A DNA stretch of 23,810 bases from Lingula anatina. Taxonomy: Eukaryota > Brachiopoda > Lingulata > Lingulida > Lingulidae. Position 1 is the first letter of the stretch, and each line of letters opens with the position of its first letter. Positions 1-10,834 of the stretch are shown here, one piece after another. The notes below the pieces were generated by a model that worked only from the letters and a program-made list of their open reading frames with translations, had not been told where the DNA came from and ran no database searches. The position numbers and the translations under genes were made by a program. The stretch covers positions 166,792 to 190,601 of the forward strand of contig NW_019775804.1 in assembly GCF_001039355.2 (NCBI RefSeq), in the 5' to 3' direction.

Positions 1-235
1 TGACTGGTACTTACCTGTTAACTCATAGTTGTCTAATCCAGTCTGGAAATAACAGCAGGATTGACTGGTACTTACCTGTTAACTCATAGTTGTCTAATCC
101 AGTCTGGAAATAACAGCAGGATTGACTGGTACTTACCTGTTAACTCACAGTTGTCTAATCCAGACTGGAAATAACAGCAGGACTGACTGGTACTTACCTG
201 TTAACTCATAGTTGTCTAATCCAGTCTGGAAATAA
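1..235 (-). repeat. 61-bp tandem repeat, each unit carrying a 28-nt exon-like segment with splice sites
   Basis: Units start at 1, 62, 123 and 184, the last truncated at about 235. They are nearly identical; the third differs at a few bases. Read on the minus strand, each unit has a pyrimidine-rich acceptor ending ttatttccag, a 28-nt segment, and the donor ACAG|gtaagt. The segments are complement(15..42), (76..103), (137..164) and (198..225). Only one frame is open through a segment. It reads nine residues (TGLDNYELT in three copies, S for the first T and C for Y in the third) and leaves one extra base, so it would enter at phase 0 and exit at phase 1. The parent gene, if any, would continue beyond the left edge. 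The repeat and the splice-site matches are direct observations; use as exons is inference. Confidence 0.6.
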
Positions 236-764
236 AAATTCACTGTCTCTCTATTTATGTACAGAAACAGTTAAGTTCATTCAACATACAGTTCCCTAGT
301 AAATGAGTTATCAAATTGATCTAAAATTCAATTAATAATCTTGTAACACAGTCTGAGAGTGCTATATCTGGATACAATTGAATTTGTGTCTTTGGGTAAA
401 ATATATGTATGATTACGCAATTGATTTGTCCAACATGAACAGGATATTCGTCTGGAATTCTTGGTATTTAAATTTCCCATACAGGACAAGACCGACACAC
501 AAATGTCCATAATCATAATACAGTAAGCCAATGATTCGAGTAAACCAATGATGAAAATATGAGCCGGCCCCAAGATGCTTTTCCGATTCAAAAGTTTACG
601 TCATATGTATTCTCCTTTTACATCAATACTATACATACTCCGGAATCATTACCTATGTCTAGACCATATTCCTTCCTAACTAGGAACTACGAACTAAGAA
701 CCTTTTCACATTGAGTGGGCAGTTACTAAGTATTATACACTTTTGCCACAGTAGCTCTGTTGAA
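236..764. other. non-coding stretch, nothing recognised
   Basis: AT-rich sequence. A minus-strand open frame at 328-591 includes a hydrophobic run but has no splice context or family signature that I recognise, so I leave it uncalled. Confidence 0.5.
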
Positions 765-946
765 GAGCACATTTAGAACAGTGGACTAACAAATCTGTGG
801 ATCAAATACGACGATCACTAAAAAGCTTGCCATTTAATTCCTGATTAGACACTGAATAGATTCCCTGCAGGGATTACACATCAAGCATTCAAGTGGGTCG
901 GCCATATTTGGTCCGTGGATCTGTTAGTCTGCTGTTCAGAATACCC
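765..946. mobile_element. MITE family A, copy 1 (degenerate)
   Basis: The imperfect terminal inverted repeats are about 30 bp: the left end has tttagaacagtggactaac and the right end reads, in reverse, ttctgaacagcagactaac. Internal blocks aagcttgccat, gacactgaatagat, attcaagtgggtc and gccatattt recur in the same order in the copy at 4345-4519. There is no coding capacity. The terminal style is that of a cut-and-paste DNA transposon derivative. The superfamily is not settled because I see no clear target-site duplication. Confidence 0.75.
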
Positions 947-1529
947 TCAAAGAGCCTCTCTTGCGTAACAGCCCAGGCAATCTCTACACTATTATATTCA
1001 CTTGGTTCATCTTTTAAAACTTGCTATTTGCTGAATATGACTCCCTTTTTAATAACCTGACCATTACTCATCATTTGATATCAACTTTAACATAATCATT
1101 GCTAAATTCTCTAGCCTATACCAAAGTGCAGGCCTACGGATTCCAATTTTGAATACCTTCATATCATATCATATCATATCACTACCCCCCCCCATTTGAA
1201 TGGCTGATAAGAACAAAATGCCGTATGTTGCTGATATGGACACATGACACTTATAAATCACAGTTTATTGGACTGATAGGGTGTTTACCAGGATGACCTT
1301 GTACCTCTTGATACCTAAATCTAAACACAGACATGAAAGCCGTATCTTAACCTTTGACATATTTGTCTGCTAATAAAATCTGTCTGTTTACTCCCCTTAT
1401 TCTCACTTGAGAGATCTTTCAAGTAGGAAAGAAGGTTGAAAAAACGGCTCAGGGTTGGTGATCCACAAAATAGAATACAAAAGTGAAACCTAATAATTAG
1501 AAATACATTCTGAAACAGTGATGTTTTTA
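947..1529. other. non-coding, with (ATATC)4 and a C run
   Basis: A pentanucleotide microsatellite (atatc)4 lies at 1161-1180, followed by a nine-C run at 1185-1193. I see no gene in the remainder. Confidence 0.6.
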
Positions 1530-1700
1530 CAGGGGAAGACTGAAGCAGTCTTCTAGGTCTTCAGGAAGATGGTTAAATCTTTTTGGCTTCACATAGGCGG
1601 GCATCTTATTTTTTCTGTAAGAAGACAGTCATAGATGGAGGATGGATCAATGAAGGAAAATTTGGCAGACTGTCAGAAAATATCTCTGGAACCGCCCCTG
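1530..1700 (-). mobile_element. hAT-like MITE, copy 1
   Basis: This 171-bp element ends in an inverted CAGGGG motif: the left end is caggggaagactgaagc and the right end is tctggaaccgcccctg. Read on the minus strand, its first 21 bases are identical to those of the element at 9148-9293, and the two align through the body (catcctccat, cagaaaaaat, agatgcc, gaagacc). CAGGGGCGG ends are typical of hAT-derived MITEs. An 8-bp target duplication is not clear: the flanks tgttttta and ttttaaca do not match exactly. Confidence 0.8.
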
Positions 1701-2001
1701 TTTTAACAACCATCCCCCTCTGTCCTGTCCCACACCTCACAGGGTGATAACATCCACTTATTTTGAACACATTCTCGCCTGTTGTTACCCAGTACAAACC
1801 ACTTGAACTCTTTTCATCACCCTGTCTCTCAACTACCTGAATTCATGCCTAGATATTATGTTGGCCATTACTATATTATGGCCCCATCATTCTACAATTT
1901 CCCACATTCCAGATGCATTTTCCCAGGAAGCTGATATGTTACAATCTGTACATTATTCACCAGTCCAGAACCCTAACAAGGAATGCTATGTCTCCTCCTT
2001 G

Positions 2002-2119
2002 CTTTGAGTAGAATACTCAGTACAGAAAAGCTGATAATTTATTGGAGAATGCTGGAAACAAGAAAAGGCGTGTTAATCTGTTAAGCTGATTGCATTCAGT
2101 GATAGTCCCTGTGGAGTTG
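2002..2119 (+). repeat. old dispersed repeat, copy 1
   Basis: This matches the reverse complement of 9363-9475 through the blocks gagtagaata, gtgttaat, attgcattcag and tgtggagtt in the same order and similar spacing. No terminal repeats or coding potential are visible, so the class is unknown. A tRNA-derived SINE was considered, but no convincing A and B boxes are present. Confidence 0.6.
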
Positions 2120-2316
2120 GATCGATCTATGTAGAATGGCGGTTTCAATGGGAATGCGTCCTAACAAGGAGTGCACTGACCACACCACTACAGGTGTCAT
2201 TACAGGCCAGCTGGAAGTGTTTTTAACATTAAAATGTCTTGCTCTCTGCCAGACTTCATTTTCTGTTTCAGTTTATATGAACAGCCAAAAAACTGGCACT
2301 AACCTGCTCCATAAAG

Positions 2317-2317
2317 A

Positions 2318-2348
<31 letters not shown>

Positions 2349-2360
2349 AATAAAATAATA
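2317..2360. repeat. (ATAA)n microsatellite
   Basis: About ten units of ataa, becoming irregular at the right end. It could be the tail of a retroposed element, but no element body was identified upstream. Confidence 0.9.
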
Positions 2361-4344
2361 TCAAGAATAATTAAGATAGTGTTGTCTTGGTGATACACCA
2401 ATTCTCTGATGTGCCAATACCAAGTTTTATGCAGAGAAAACTATTGAATCCAAGGTCCAAATGTCAATAAAATGACATTTTCAAAGAGCAATTATCAGTT
2501 ATGGATTCTGTATATAAACCAAACCATTTTACAAACAATCCTCAGACTCCTGTGAATTCATACATACACTATCTTTACGACCAGACAACATGCAACACAC
2601 ATATTTCTACCACTTCAACCTACTATTAAAATATATACCATGTCTTGTGTATTATGTAATCAAAGTGACACCTATATGTGGTAAAACACCCATCAAACTG
2701 ACATGTATCAAGATGTGACCCAAACAACATACTAGTAACATGATCAAATACATGGGGGTGAGGGGGGGGAGGTGATTTATCACATACATTATACTGTAAA
2801 CTGGCTGACAACCATTATGAATTCTGACCATGGACCAAGGCTGTCTTTTCAGCCATCTTCCACCAAGTGTTTATCTCGGCTTCCTCTCCATCTGTTCCTT
2901 CATGAATTCTAATCCAAAGCGTGATTTCCCAGTGCCACAAAATCCAATAAAGCTCTTCCACACAGACAATGAGGGGACGGCTGCAGGTATTGATTTATAA
3001 TTAGGTGTTGTGGCGAGTTTTGACAGTGCCATTTAGGATCGTTTAAACTGTTTAGGGCGGCTATTATCATGGTGAGTCACGGATCAATATATATAGGGGA
3101 TCATTGACTTCTCAAATAGATCTACTTAAAATGAAATGCCTAATACACTTAGCTCATGTACTTCAGTCAACACTATAAAAGAAGAGGAAAAAAAAAAGAA
3201 ATTTGATTTCTGAAGTGTCAGACCGCACTCCCAGTGAAGCTGTAGCTATGGTTAGACAGTTAACCACATACAGTATCCTATTGAGAGAGTATGCATAAAC
3301 CTTGGCTGTCACAACTGGACTGGAAATTTCATCTTTACATGAATAAAAAGGACAAAACACATGCTATCATAAGCTGGTTATTTTTCATAACTTCATAATT
3401 AAACTGATAATACAAAGTAGATTTATTTTTTAAATTTTTGATAATTACATGTTCTACAATGAACCATCCTTAACCACAGCTGGTGTATTCTATGTTCTCG
3501 TTTTCTCTGCACAGGACCATAGGAAGTGGTCAGTAAATTGGCTAGTGATGTGGTCAGTTTGTCCCACTTTGACAGTAATTAACCTCAGTCTCATATCTTA
3601 TCTTATGAAATAATCTGCAATTCCTAAATATGTATGGTCACATTTCAAGTGGGATTACATTCACATTCATATAGCACTAGTCAGTGCACTCTTATAGTTA
3701 TACTCGTAATTCATTTTTCATGAAATCAAAAGATATGACACTAGATGATGGAATCAATGTCAAAGAGAATCCCATGACTTTATATCGTTGACTATGCAAC
3801 ATACGATAACTCTAAGCATGAACAGGCTTCACGAAGCCAGCAAAGTTAATAATTATTATTATGTGCAGTATTGTCACTAAACTTACTGCTGCACTTATCA
3901 CACATAGTAAAAACTACGACTTATAGTGGCTTGGTTGTGTAACAAGACAAGAATTTATAAGTCAATAACAGTTACGAGACTACCTTGTTTTCTCTCTGCT
4001 GTAATATTGGCACCATGACGTCGTAAGCGTGCAGTAAGAGGCGGGAACCTTGTCACCGGGAGTAACTGACCACGCACCCAATGAAAAGCACATTTACACA
4101 GAGAATGAAGAGCTGCAATTCCTACAAACCTGGGCCGTGCCTTAGATAAAATGTCCACCTAAGGTTTCTGCACATGACGCTGGGTGGGAACTATCTCACA
4201 GTTACAGGCTAGTAATTTCCCAGCTTGGACAAGACAAGTGGAGTCTTACTGTCCCTTAGGGCTAGTCATATTTTGTCTACAAGTGTGATACAGTGTGGAT
4301 GTATGCATATATATGTTGGCATGTCAGCAAGCAAACAAAACAAG
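2361..4344. other. non-coding stretch with a less AT-rich patch at about 3985-4150
   Basis: No supported exon. The patch near 3985-4150 is richer in GC and CpG than its surroundings and contains tgacgtcg, which is close to a CRE site. Read on the minus strand it ends in aacaag|gtagtc, a passable donor. It could be a leader exon or promoter of a minus-strand gene, but I found no partner exon. The open frames here are short and lack family motifs. Confidence 0.4.
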
Positions 4345-4519
4345 GGCCCCATTCAGAATAGGGGACTAATTAGTCCGAGGGTCAAAAATGGCGACTCACT
4401 GCAAAGCTTGCCATCTAATCTGCTAATAGACACTGAATAGATATCCTGTGGGGAAGTATTCAAGTGGGTCTGCCATATTTAACCCTCAGACAAGTTAGTC
4501 TCCTATTCTGAATAGGGCC
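4345..4519. mobile_element. MITE family A, copy 2
   Basis: This 175-bp element has 25-bp terminal inverted repeats: left ggccccattcagaatagggg, and the right end read in reverse is ggccctattcagaatagga, with two mismatches over the arm. The interior shares blocks with 765-946. No open frame; non-autonomous. The element at 16553-16765 has a similar terminus. Confidence 0.85.
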
Positions 4520-6480
4520 AAATACCTGTGTGAAATAAGACACAGACTTGTTGGAAATGTCGTTTTGCAGAGCAAGGGGTACCCAGCTTCTGTACAGCTA
4601 CTGTTCCAATGGGGAAATTAAAATACATGAAAGATCAGTAAACATTCCAACTTCACAATTCTAGGGCCAGCAGATCTTGAAACTGATTAAATTGAAAAAA
4701 AAAAAAAAAAAAAAGCTGAAATCCATTCTTAAATATGTGACAAATACAAACTGCCCCTATTTCCACACATCCACTATTCAATATATATATCCATAAAAAG
4801 GATTTATTCCTTTAAATACTCCAACTAATTTCTGAGTGTAAACTTTCCTTCCCCGGACCCTGGTTACAAATACACAGGTCAGTATTAAGTCTTGACCCAA
4901 TTTGTTTATGTCTACCTGTATAGGGCAGTGGTCTTTATTCTCTCAAACAATACACCGTGTGAATAGTAACTAGACCAAGAATTGCTAAATCAATAACAAT
5001 ATTGTTCCTGCTACCTGGTAACTAGAGGGGGCAGGAGACAGTCCTAATACCTTGATGTAAAGTTCAAGTTTATGAAAGTAGTCTACGGGCAGAAGGAAGT
5101 ATTAGAACAATAAAGATACCAATATGTTGAGCACAGTGATTTATTACGTCTAAATTCAGGTTGCAATATTGCTTCATTGTCTTAATGGCTATAAAAATAC
5201 CTGGTATGGCACATTTCTGATTTAATACATTTATCAAATTTATGGTACTCCTGTATCAGCCTTTTTTGGCTTGATGATAAGAAATATTTGATTAATGAAA
5301 AATAATACAATGTTGTCATCATAATAATTATTGGCAGCTGAAGTAAGCAGTGATCATAACTGCAAAATTTGAGCACATAAAAAATTAAAACAAATTGGAA
5401 AATTCCCAAACATCTAACTCATTCTTAAAACGACTGCCTTGTAATTGACCACCTCAGAAATAACTGATCTACGTATTAAAACCACAAACCCGGATTCTCT
5501 GAATGAACACAAGCAACTCATACATTTTTCATAATATGTATCACCTTGGGTTATGTAATTCCTTCTGGTTGATATAGTAAGACAGTCTAACGCAGACACA
5601 TAATCTGGATCAAGTCAGACTTGCTGGCAAACAATGACTAAAATATAGCACACAATAATATGATGGTTCACAATAAATAATTCTCATTTTCAACCTTCAT
5701 TCTGGTATTTACTAAGTGTAGTTCTTGACAATGATGGTCTGTATTCAGTCAGCATAGAGAGAGCCATCAGTGAATAATAACAATAATAATAATAATAATA
5801 ATAACAATAATAATTTACATCTATGGGCTCTTCTGTTTTCAAATATACCGACAATTAACCCAAACACTTACAAGATGCAGCACTTATCACAAAAAGTACA
5901 ATAATATAAAATAGTCTTGGACTAAATTACCACCTTGACTCACTAGCTTACTGCTAGATCTACACATGGTCTCCATCCCCCCTACCCCAGCTCTCTAGAG
6001 ACACACAGATCTATACAAAACATAATGGGATTGTACTTATGTCTCTGGTGGGTTGATAATGACATTTATGGGATGACAGGGCCAGAAATGACTTGCCTCT
6101 CAGCATACTCTCAACAAGATCATCTCCACAGACATCATTTATCTTTCTGTGTTGTTCTGAAGTCAGTGGGGACCAATTTTAAAACATAGAATAGACAGAC
6201 TTTGCTCCCGGCAACATTTGTTTTTCCTATTTTTATCTTTTATTGATAACCGCTTTGTGTTCGGTTAAAAAAAAAGGTGACAAAATTCTGCAGTGGCTAC
6301 TCGATAAAAAAAGGTACTTTATGTTGCCAGTTCAGGGAAGATTTGATATCATATCATTAGTATTCATTATCAAAAGAATCAGGCCCTCTGTGATAAAAAA
6401 GTGCTTATCCACCTTGATCTTTACACAATTATTGGGGTCCTATCACCTCTTTATGGTAATATCAGTGTGACTGGCAAATA
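4520..6480. other. non-coding stretch with poly-A and (AAT)n tracts
   Basis: It contains a 20-base A run at 4695-4714 and an interrupted AAT/AAC trinucleotide tract at 5773-5814. No exon with acceptor, open frame and donor could be assembled on either strand. Confidence 0.6.
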
Positions 6481-6493
6481 AAACTAGAGGATC

Positions 6494-6860
6494 AGAGAGG
6501 CGATACCGCCTCCGAATATTGTACCACCAGCTGGAGCAAGCGCATTCGTATAGACCCCCACATACACAAAATAAGGGGTGCAGCCACCAGTCTTGTGCTT
6601 GACAAGCTGTAAAAATGCAATCAACAAGAATTTTCAAAATATGCAAAAAATATATATAACTAAAAATGGTGCAATCAAAGTTAAGTTCATTGNTTACCGT
6701 CTAGGAGGAGAAGCGGTAACGGTAGCCGTCCGGCGGAGCCGGCGGAGCCGGCGGAGCCGGCGGAACGATCCGGACGAGACTGAAACCATGTGTACCGCCA
6801 GCGCTAACGCTGGTGGTACAATTAACTGGGTTCAAGTTAAACGTGACAAGGTTAACTTCA
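6494..6860. repeat. GC-rich unit with inverted repeats and a 9-bp minisatellite
   Basis: A perfect 14-bp inverted repeat (attgtaccaccagc, its complement near 6809-6822) encloses about 300 bp. Inside are about four copies of cggcggagc around 6730-6765 and a 12-bp-stem hairpin at the right arm (gtaccgccagcg, loop ctaa, cgctggtggtac, one mismatch). A diverged direct repeat (caaagttaagttcat and caaggttaacttcat) lies at about 6676 and 6848. The block is much richer in GC than its flanks. It may be a small transposon, but a family cannot be given. A base is ambiguous at 6693. Confidence 0.5.
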
Positions 6861-7860
6861 TATAGATTTCTCTTATCTGAATGAATGGAAATCAGCTGTT
6901 ATCTACACAGAAGCTTTACACCATGCCTCTGTAAAAAGATATGAGTTGTTTTTATTTATATTGAGCAGGCGGCACCATTTGGCTGACAGCCTTTGTAGAC
7001 ATAAAAACACTTCACAGTACTTCTAAATGAACAGTAACTGAGGGTCGTCTGGTTGTAGATGTACACAGACATAAAATTTTACCAAACAGGTGAACATAAC
7101 ATGTTTATCTGGAGGCATACAGCCGATACATATACAAATCCATACAAATACTAATCATCAATATAATCAAAAAGAGAAACTGATTATTTGTAGGTAAGTT
7201 TCTCTTTAATATATCAATACAAAATAAAACATGATAAATATTTCCTGAAATGAAAAGTGTACACCATATAACCTGCTACTGCTAATTGATTAAACAGGGG
7301 TACAGGTCACCAACTCATGAAGCCTCATTGATAAATCAATAATTAATTCATTCTTAAGCAGCTCTAGGTAATTTGTTATCGGAGGTCAAAGACACTAATA
7401 AATCTGCCAAATTCTAGCACACACACTGGTCTTTTTAAATCATTTAAATTTTCACAAACTCTCATGTGCTGCTTAAAAACAGTGAAAGCTAAGACTTCAA
7501 TAGAGGGAAAGGATGTTCATGATTCAGTGCCCTTCATATTCTAGCATGACACATGAACATACACAAAAATATGAGTGAGATGTCATGGTTATTCATATTT
7601 CTGACCAAAATAAATCCTCATTTTTAGAAAAAACTTTCAGAGTCCATTTTTAGAACTCGCCCTAAGTATAATAAATCACGGTCAGTGTTAAATCAAATCT
7701 GACAGATGGAAGCTGAAAAAGTTTTACAACCAGAAGAGACGGTCTTATTTTTAATTTGAACATAAAAATAAATGAAAAGTTACTCACTTAACATAAAATC
7801 TTCTCTGAAATAACCACACGATATACAATGAGAATGGAAAAGGGGTGGAGAAGTAAAGTA
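6861..7860. other. non-coding stretch, nothing recognised
   Basis: AT-rich sequence with no supported exon, repeat or hairpin. At about 7785-7805 the minus strand reads an acceptor and a donor 17 nt apart (ttatttcag, then gtgagt), which I regard as chance. Confidence 0.5.
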
Positions 7861-8340
7861 ATCGCCATGAATCATTTAGACTCTTACTCTGAGGGAGGGA
7901 ATGGCATGGCGCGTTTGCTTCTCATTTACCGGGGAGTGGTTTTAATTTTCACAAAAGATATGGCGATATTTTGTCGCTGCAAAAATAAATACTGAAACTC
8001 ACGGAATTACAGCAGTCTCAATAACAAATTCTCTAAGTTGCTGTTGATAAAAAGTATTAAAATGAGATTAGCTTCTAAAACCAAAGCAACAAATATTTAC
8101 CTTCCTCACGACTCCGCACTAATCAGCGGCACATACCGGCAGGTAGAGTTCAAGGTCGTGTCACCCACAAGACAATCCCCAAATCTGCTCGCTAAAATAC
8201 AGCTAGCTAATCGTGATTCAAATGTAAAGTTAGAATTTACACAGTTTAAATCAAAATAAAAGTTACAAAGTAATTGGTTTTAAATAAGGCATTGTTGTTA
8301 AAATATAAAAATATATTGACACTCTCTTTTTTTCTCGACA
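7860..8340. promoter_or_regulatory. candidate promoter region, possibly bidirectional
   Basis: This interval is upstream of the plus-strand leader exon. Parts of it (7895-7945, 8105-8200) are less AT-rich, with CpGs, unlike the surroundings. On the minus strand a segment ends at about 8103 in gaggaag|gtaaat, a plausible donor for a divergent leader exon. No TATA box stands out. The assignment rests on position and composition only. Confidence 0.35.
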
Positions 8341-8474
8341 GATGTCAGCACAAGCCGGCAGTGAGGAAACATACGGAAGTTGGTGAATCTACAGTGTACT
8401 TGATTCATGAGTCATTGAAGTGACACATATTACCGCACTGAATCGCAGACTGAGTGCTGATCGGAATTCCTAAG
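8341..8474 (+). other. probable 5' UTR exon of the tandem ADF-H gene
   Basis: The right boundary is a strong donor, cctaag|gtaagt. The left boundary could be the acceptor tttttttctcgacag at 8340 or a transcription start close to it. The segment is less AT-rich than the flanking DNA and holds no long open frame; an ATG at 8341 runs only 14 codons to a stop. It would splice to the coding exon that opens at 11534 or 11555, giving an intron of about 3 kb. No coding link tests this, so the connection is inference. Confidence 0.45.
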
Positions 8475-9147
8475 GTAAGTGGATATGTCGCCTATAGATT
8501 TATGGTATAATCTGGAGAGAAATGAACAGTTACCGTGTAAAAATTGATACGTACAGGTTCAGATACGGTACTAGTACGTCCGGCACTGAGGATCAAGGCA
8601 AGTGAAACACTACACATGTCCATACTCAGTGACACAATATCAGTATTGTTTGGGGCATTTTCTGTCGTAAATATGCAGCAGATATTGGTTCTCGAAAATA
8701 AGTTACAGGTATTATTCCAAGCGCTTATGTTTTTTCGAGGAGAGAATTCCGTGTTATTCTTAGTAGAAAGTGGGCGTGGATCGAAAAGATTTTTTTCGTA
8801 CTCACTGCAAATACAGTAGCCACTCCAGTTGCATTGTTGGCATACTTTACATTCTTGACCTATTTTTTCTTATTCCCAATTATTGTTCACAACATGGTTG
8901 AATAGTGTGACTATGAGACAGTGATTCATCTACCCAGTATGATACTAGGACGTGCACATGTATCTGACAGGATTTTTTATACATGTATAAATATATTATA
9001 TAAATATATTAAAATGAGCATATGGGTGCAACCTCAGTTTTGTACTGCATTGCACTAAAAGTCTTTTACTGTGTGTGACAAATCTGTGTTGTTACTTACA
9101 GTCAAACAAAAACGTTTTTGTCTGTGTAATAAGTACTAATTCATGCA
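8475..9147 (+). other. first part of the putative leader intron, nothing recognised
   Basis: AT-rich intronic sequence. The 8544-8819 open frame overlaps no splice structure and resembles no family known to me. Confidence 0.4.
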
Positions 9148-9293
9148 CAGGGGCGGTTCCAGAGATATGAGTTGTTGGTCCATCCTCCATTTTTGACCAT
9201 CTTCCGTCAGAAAAAATTAGATGCCTTTCATTGTAAACTTGAAAATCTGACCGTCTTCTGGAAGACCAAGAAGACGGCCTCAATCTGCCCCTG
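9148..9293 (+). mobile_element. hAT-like MITE, copy 2
   Basis: This 146-bp element begins caggggcggttccagagat and ends ctgcccctg, so both ends carry an inverted CAGGGGC. It aligns along its length with the 1530-1700 element, in the opposite orientation. It sits in the putative leader intron of the ADF-H gene. No coding capacity. Confidence 0.8.
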
Positions 9294-9362
9294 ATACACA
9301 ACTTGAGGGGCCTTCTAGAATGAATAAGTGTAGGTCACAATAACTGCATTTAGTGCACACTA

Positions 9363-9475
9363 ACTCCACATGGACTCTTGCTGAATGCAATTAGAATGAC
9401 ACATTAACACACCTCCTTTTGTCTCGAACGTAACCGTATGATAACCAGCGTTTTTGTATTCTACTCAGTGCCGAG
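9363..9475 (-). repeat. old dispersed repeat, copy 2
   Basis: This is the reverse-complement match of 2002-2119. Shared blocks include gagtagaata, attgcattcag and tgtggagtt. The copies differ by many substitutions and small gaps, so the insertions or duplication are old. Confidence 0.6.
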
Positions 9476-10544
9476 AAGATGTGTGTTAGTCTGTTAATGT
9501 GAACGTCTTAATTGAGAAGACCCATAAAGTTGGTGCACACTAGTTATTTGAGACATTTGTCATTCTGAACAGCACCCAAGATAAAGTAAATTATGCAGGA
9601 GTCATAATAATAATTTACGCTGTCTGTGTTTGGGCTAAATTCTGACTGAGTGGTTTTGTTAGCCAGAAGCTAGTGTCTTGGGGTTATGTAACAGTTCACT
9701 CACTGACCGTAAGCTAACATGACAAAGTAAATGATGTGTATGCCACTGGGTTATTGTTGGTCAACAACAAACAAACATCATGCCATGTTGAGTCCACATA
9801 TTTGTACAAAGAAAGCTCAGGGCAGTTTGCACACAGCCTGTAAGCTGAGAAGGGGAGGTCAAGCATCCCCAGTCAGTTTTCACATTCCCACAAACTGCAC
9901 GAGCATGTCAGTTTTACACATTATTAACTTATATGATACTGAATATTAATTGCAAGAGAACATGACCAGTGTTCAAGATTTATTTTTGTTTGCAAATGAT
10001 ATGGTCCATAATATAGACTTAAAATTTTATTGTCCAACCCTTTACAGCACTTTGGCTGCATGCTGATCGTTTGTCCTGCATGCTATATTGTCATCAAGTC
10101 TCTAATCTGTCTAAGTGTCATCCACTTTAAGAACTTGGTTAAGAAACACCCTTTATACTTGGCGACATGTAATTAGCTTTGGTAATGTATGGTATAAGCC
10201 GCGGTGATAAATTTTAATTAATGTGCCTGCACATCCATTCAATATTTCATTGTGGTAAGTATACTGTGAACTTCTGTACCCTTCATATATATTGTGTGAC
10301 TAGTGTCATCTCTCTATGGCTTTAATTTGTTTTAAAGCCTTGAGAATTCAGTCCAATACCCAGCAGTATCTTAGAGGAGTTCTTTTTCTTTTTTGTTAGT
10401 TTCTATTTTTCTACCTCTAGAACTGAGCAAATGTAAAAAAAAAAAAGAAAAAAGAAAAAATGACACAGAACCTAGAAAAATTTTTTGATTTAGGTTGGAT
10501 CTTTTCCCAGGCAAAATGGTAATTCTTTTGAACCTCCACAGCCT
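9476..10544 (+). other. putative intron sequence, nothing recognised
   Basis: No exon or transposon is supported. An A-rich tract lies at 10435-10460. Confidence 0.5.
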
Positions 10545-10587
10545 CCCACCTAACCCCCCCCACCCCCCACCCCCACCACCACCACAC
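10545..10587 (-). other. potential G-quadruplex (minus strand)
   Basis: The plus strand is a run of C blocks separated by single A or short spacers (ccc, ccccccc, cccccc, ccccc, then cca repeats). The minus strand therefore has at least four G runs of three or more, with loops of 1, 1 and about 6 nt, which satisfies the usual G-quadruplex pattern. It lies in the putative leader intron, on the template strand. Confidence 0.6.
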
Positions 10588-10834
10588 GGGGCTGGTACTT
10601 GCTGTCATTTTGAGCACTTAGTAGATTGATATGATAAAAACTTTATCAGTTGATGAACTGACCATCATAATTAGCACCAGTTGTCATATATCATAAAGAT
10701 GTCTTGTAATATTTATGGTTGCAGTATTCAAATAAGACCTCAGGTCCATAGTAGATTAATTTTGTAATGTGGTATACTAAAACATAATACTATTAAATAC
10801 AAATAATTATAAAAACAAAATTTGCTGAGTCTCA

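Noticed and set aside
328-591. Minus-strand open frame of 87 codons with a hydrophobic stretch
   Set aside because: No supporting splice sites, promoter or recognisable motif; a length expected by chance in this much DNA.
2090-2360. Possible SINE ending in the ATAA tail
   Set aside because: No convincing polymerase III A and B boxes, no target duplication and no second copy of this body in the window.
2821-2990. Minus-strand sequence that reads like a fragment of a protein (GFCGTGKSRFGLEF followed by a stop)
   Set aside because: The GxGKS-like string is short, the frame closes quickly, and no donor or acceptor supports an exon; it may be a decayed element but cannot be assigned.
6578-6865. 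Plus-strand open frame with an Arg/Ser repeat
   Set aside because: The repeat comes from the cggcggagc minisatellite, and the frame spans an ambiguous base and an inverted-repeat block.
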